Shown here piece by piece: positions 62,938 through 64,000 of a stretch of 64,000 nucleotides of DNA (positions are counted from its first letter, which is position 1; each line of letters opens with the position of its first letter). The translations under genes and the position numbers were made by a program. Where the stretch lies: assembly GCA_014529385.2 (NCBI GenBank), contig CM043947.1:116225587-116289586 (forward strand), in the 5' to 3' direction. The notes below the pieces were generated by a model. That model was not told the origin of the DNA, searched no databases, and saw only the letters and a program-made list of their open reading frames with translations. Source of the stretch: Adiantum capillus-veneris. Its lineage: Eukaryota; Streptophyta; Polypodiopsida; Polypodiales; Pteridaceae.

Positions 62938-64000
62938 TGATGCATGGTTTTTAGGACCCCTTCTGAAGATGCAATAAAGGCACAGTCAGTTGTTGGGGAG
63001 ATGAGGATACTCTAGTCCAATGGATCTCGAAAGAGAAGAAAAATCTACTTCACAAGCACCAAAGAATAAAAAGTGCCATGGACAGAAGATACGTGGGAAC
63101 GAGCTCTTATGCATGCCTACAACCTATATCTTATAGAATAGCCCATTCTAGGTGTGAATTTCTAGTGAAATTTACACGAGGATGTTCGTATGGACTCACA
63201 GCACAACATACTCCGTTTTCACTTTTTTATCGACAGTAAATATTTTTTTACCACAATAAATGTTTTTTACCTACAGTAAATATTTTTCACCTACATGGTA
63301 AATACAAATCACTTTTTACCTACAGTAACTTTTTTTACCCATGGTAAATATTTTTTACTGCACCATAAGTATTTGGTAGGTAACAGTTCACTCTTACTAG
63401 AAGCAGTGATTGGGCATCAACAATGCAGTTACAGGAGGAGAAAAAGGCAAAATCTTATGGTAAAGGTGAGTCAACAGGGATAAAGACTTTTGAGTTGAAA
63501 AGAGACATGCTGATTTTTTCAAAGAGCACATGTCAAAAGAAGCCATGGTTGAGGATTTTTTGAGAATTTGATATTTAGGAGGACCCAACAGGTCCCCCCC
63601 TGACATGTGCAGAACCTCCAGTTTCAACAGCCACCTAACCTGCTCTTAAATGCTAGTCAAGGCCTTATCCCCATGTGTCACAATCACAAAATCAGCATTG
63701 ACCCTCTCCTCTCACATCACTCTAGAGAATATCTTGATGGTGACATATCAGGTGACCTCAATCTGTTGACCACCCTAAGCAAAAAGTAACCCCAATCAAC
63801 GGATTTAAGCATGTTTATCCCTAATCCTAAACCCTCTCAGAAACCTATATAAGGAGGCCTTCTCTCACTCAAAACCAAAACTTCACTCACTTCACCAAGC
63901 AATGAAGCTATGACGACATTGCTCACAACGAGGAGCTATGGATGGAGCTCTACTCTCTCTCCCTCTCTCTCTCTCCCTCTAGTATGCTACATTACTAGCC
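62938..64000 (+). repeat. Gypsy-E 3' LTR (cut by the window end)
   Basis: It begins TGATGCATGGTTTTTAGG. Unlike the 5' LTR it is uninterrupted across the CACTA-1 target (TGTTGGGGAGATGAGG at 62,991-63,006). TATATAAG lies at 63,846-63,853. Differences from the 5' copy are mostly G/A and C/T, as expected from methylated-cytosine decay. Confidence 0.95.

Larger units (their letters stand above)
50550..64000 (+). mobile_element. Gypsy-E: Tat-like Ty3/Gypsy retrotransposon, 5' LTR split by CACTA-1
   Basis: The 5' LTR begins TGATGCATGG at 50,550; the 3' LTR begins with the same sequence at 62,938 and leaves the window. The first 59 bp of the 5' LTR are followed by CACTA-1 and then the rest of the LTR from 56,399. 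Internal genes run gag (truncated), protease, RT, RNase H, second RNase H, integrase. A single TGA and a single frameshift break pol. About 20 differences over the first 600 aligned LTR bases indicate an older insertion than Copia-B. Confidence 0.92.

Overview
The window is plant nuclear DNA made almost entirely of nested transposable elements and simple-sequence blocks. I see no intact host gene, no rRNA or tRNA gene and no CRISPR array. The evidence for a land plant is a set of element types typical of large plant genomes: Ty1/Copia and Ty3/Gypsy LTR retrotransposons with plant-type primer-binding sites, a Tat-like Gypsy lineage with two RNase H domains, a chromodomain Gypsy relic, and a CACTA (En/Spm) DNA transposon with TNPD- and TNPA-like genes containing introns. 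Long GA/CT, GT and poly-G/C tracts are everywhere. A fern, other seed-free plant or gymnosperm is plausible, but the sequence does not prove the lineage.

Layout. 1-9.4 kb: a decayed minus-strand Gypsy element (Gypsy-A). Its second RNase H domain is split by a 2,915-bp TG...CA insertion (756-3670) flanked by the 5-bp duplication TCAAA, best read as a very long solo LTR. 9.4-12.6 kb: GA/GT microsatellites and degenerate tandem repeats. 12.6-14.1 kb: an LTR-like sequence related to the later LTR-X. 14.1-17.1 kb: a plus-strand chromovirus relic (integrase C-terminus and chromodomain) with its 3' LTR, followed at once by an inverted copy of that LTR, giving a large palindrome centred near 17,063. 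17.7-23.0 kb: a nearly complete minus-strand Copia (Copia-B) with 322-bp LTRs, TSD TGAAC, PBS, PPT and one in-frame stop. 23-28.3 kb: gag-like and unidentified coding-like debris, a GGTACTAT-rich tandem array and a minus-strand Gypsy integrase relic (Gypsy-C). 28.3-36.5 kb: mostly non-coding, with an orphan CACTA end at 30,331, a roughly 260-290 bp palindromic tandem array and GA tracts. 36.5-45.7 kb: two copies of a 1.9-kb LTR (LTR-X) bracketing a truncated Copia (Copia-D) and part of a chromovirus LTR.

45.8-49.7 kb, minus strand: a multi-exon gene of unusual type. Splice sites remain phase-consistent across most exons. The first recognisable exon has a ParB-like DGNHR motif and the last has an FSGCGG SAM-binding motif arranged like a beta-class amino-methyltransferase. 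At least three lesions suggest a recent pseudogene or cargo of an unrecognised mobile element. This is the most interesting object here.

50.5-64 kb: a plus-strand Tat-like Gypsy (Gypsy-E). Its 5' LTR is split by a 5,787-bp CACTA transposon (50,609-56,395, TSD TGG) that keeps a TNPA-like gene but has lost the catalytic core of its TNPD-like transposase. Gypsy-E carries zinc knuckle, protease, RT, two RNase H domains and integrase, broken by one TGA just before the RT catalytic motif and one frameshift. Its 3' LTR runs off the window.

The genes do not form a host pathway. The element proteins are the parts needed for retrotransposition or cut-and-paste transposition, and most are inactivated. 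Insertion order can be read from nesting: LTR-S into Gypsy-A, Copia-B into chromovirus debris, Copia-D into a chromovirus LTR, and CACTA-1 into the Gypsy-E 5' LTR.
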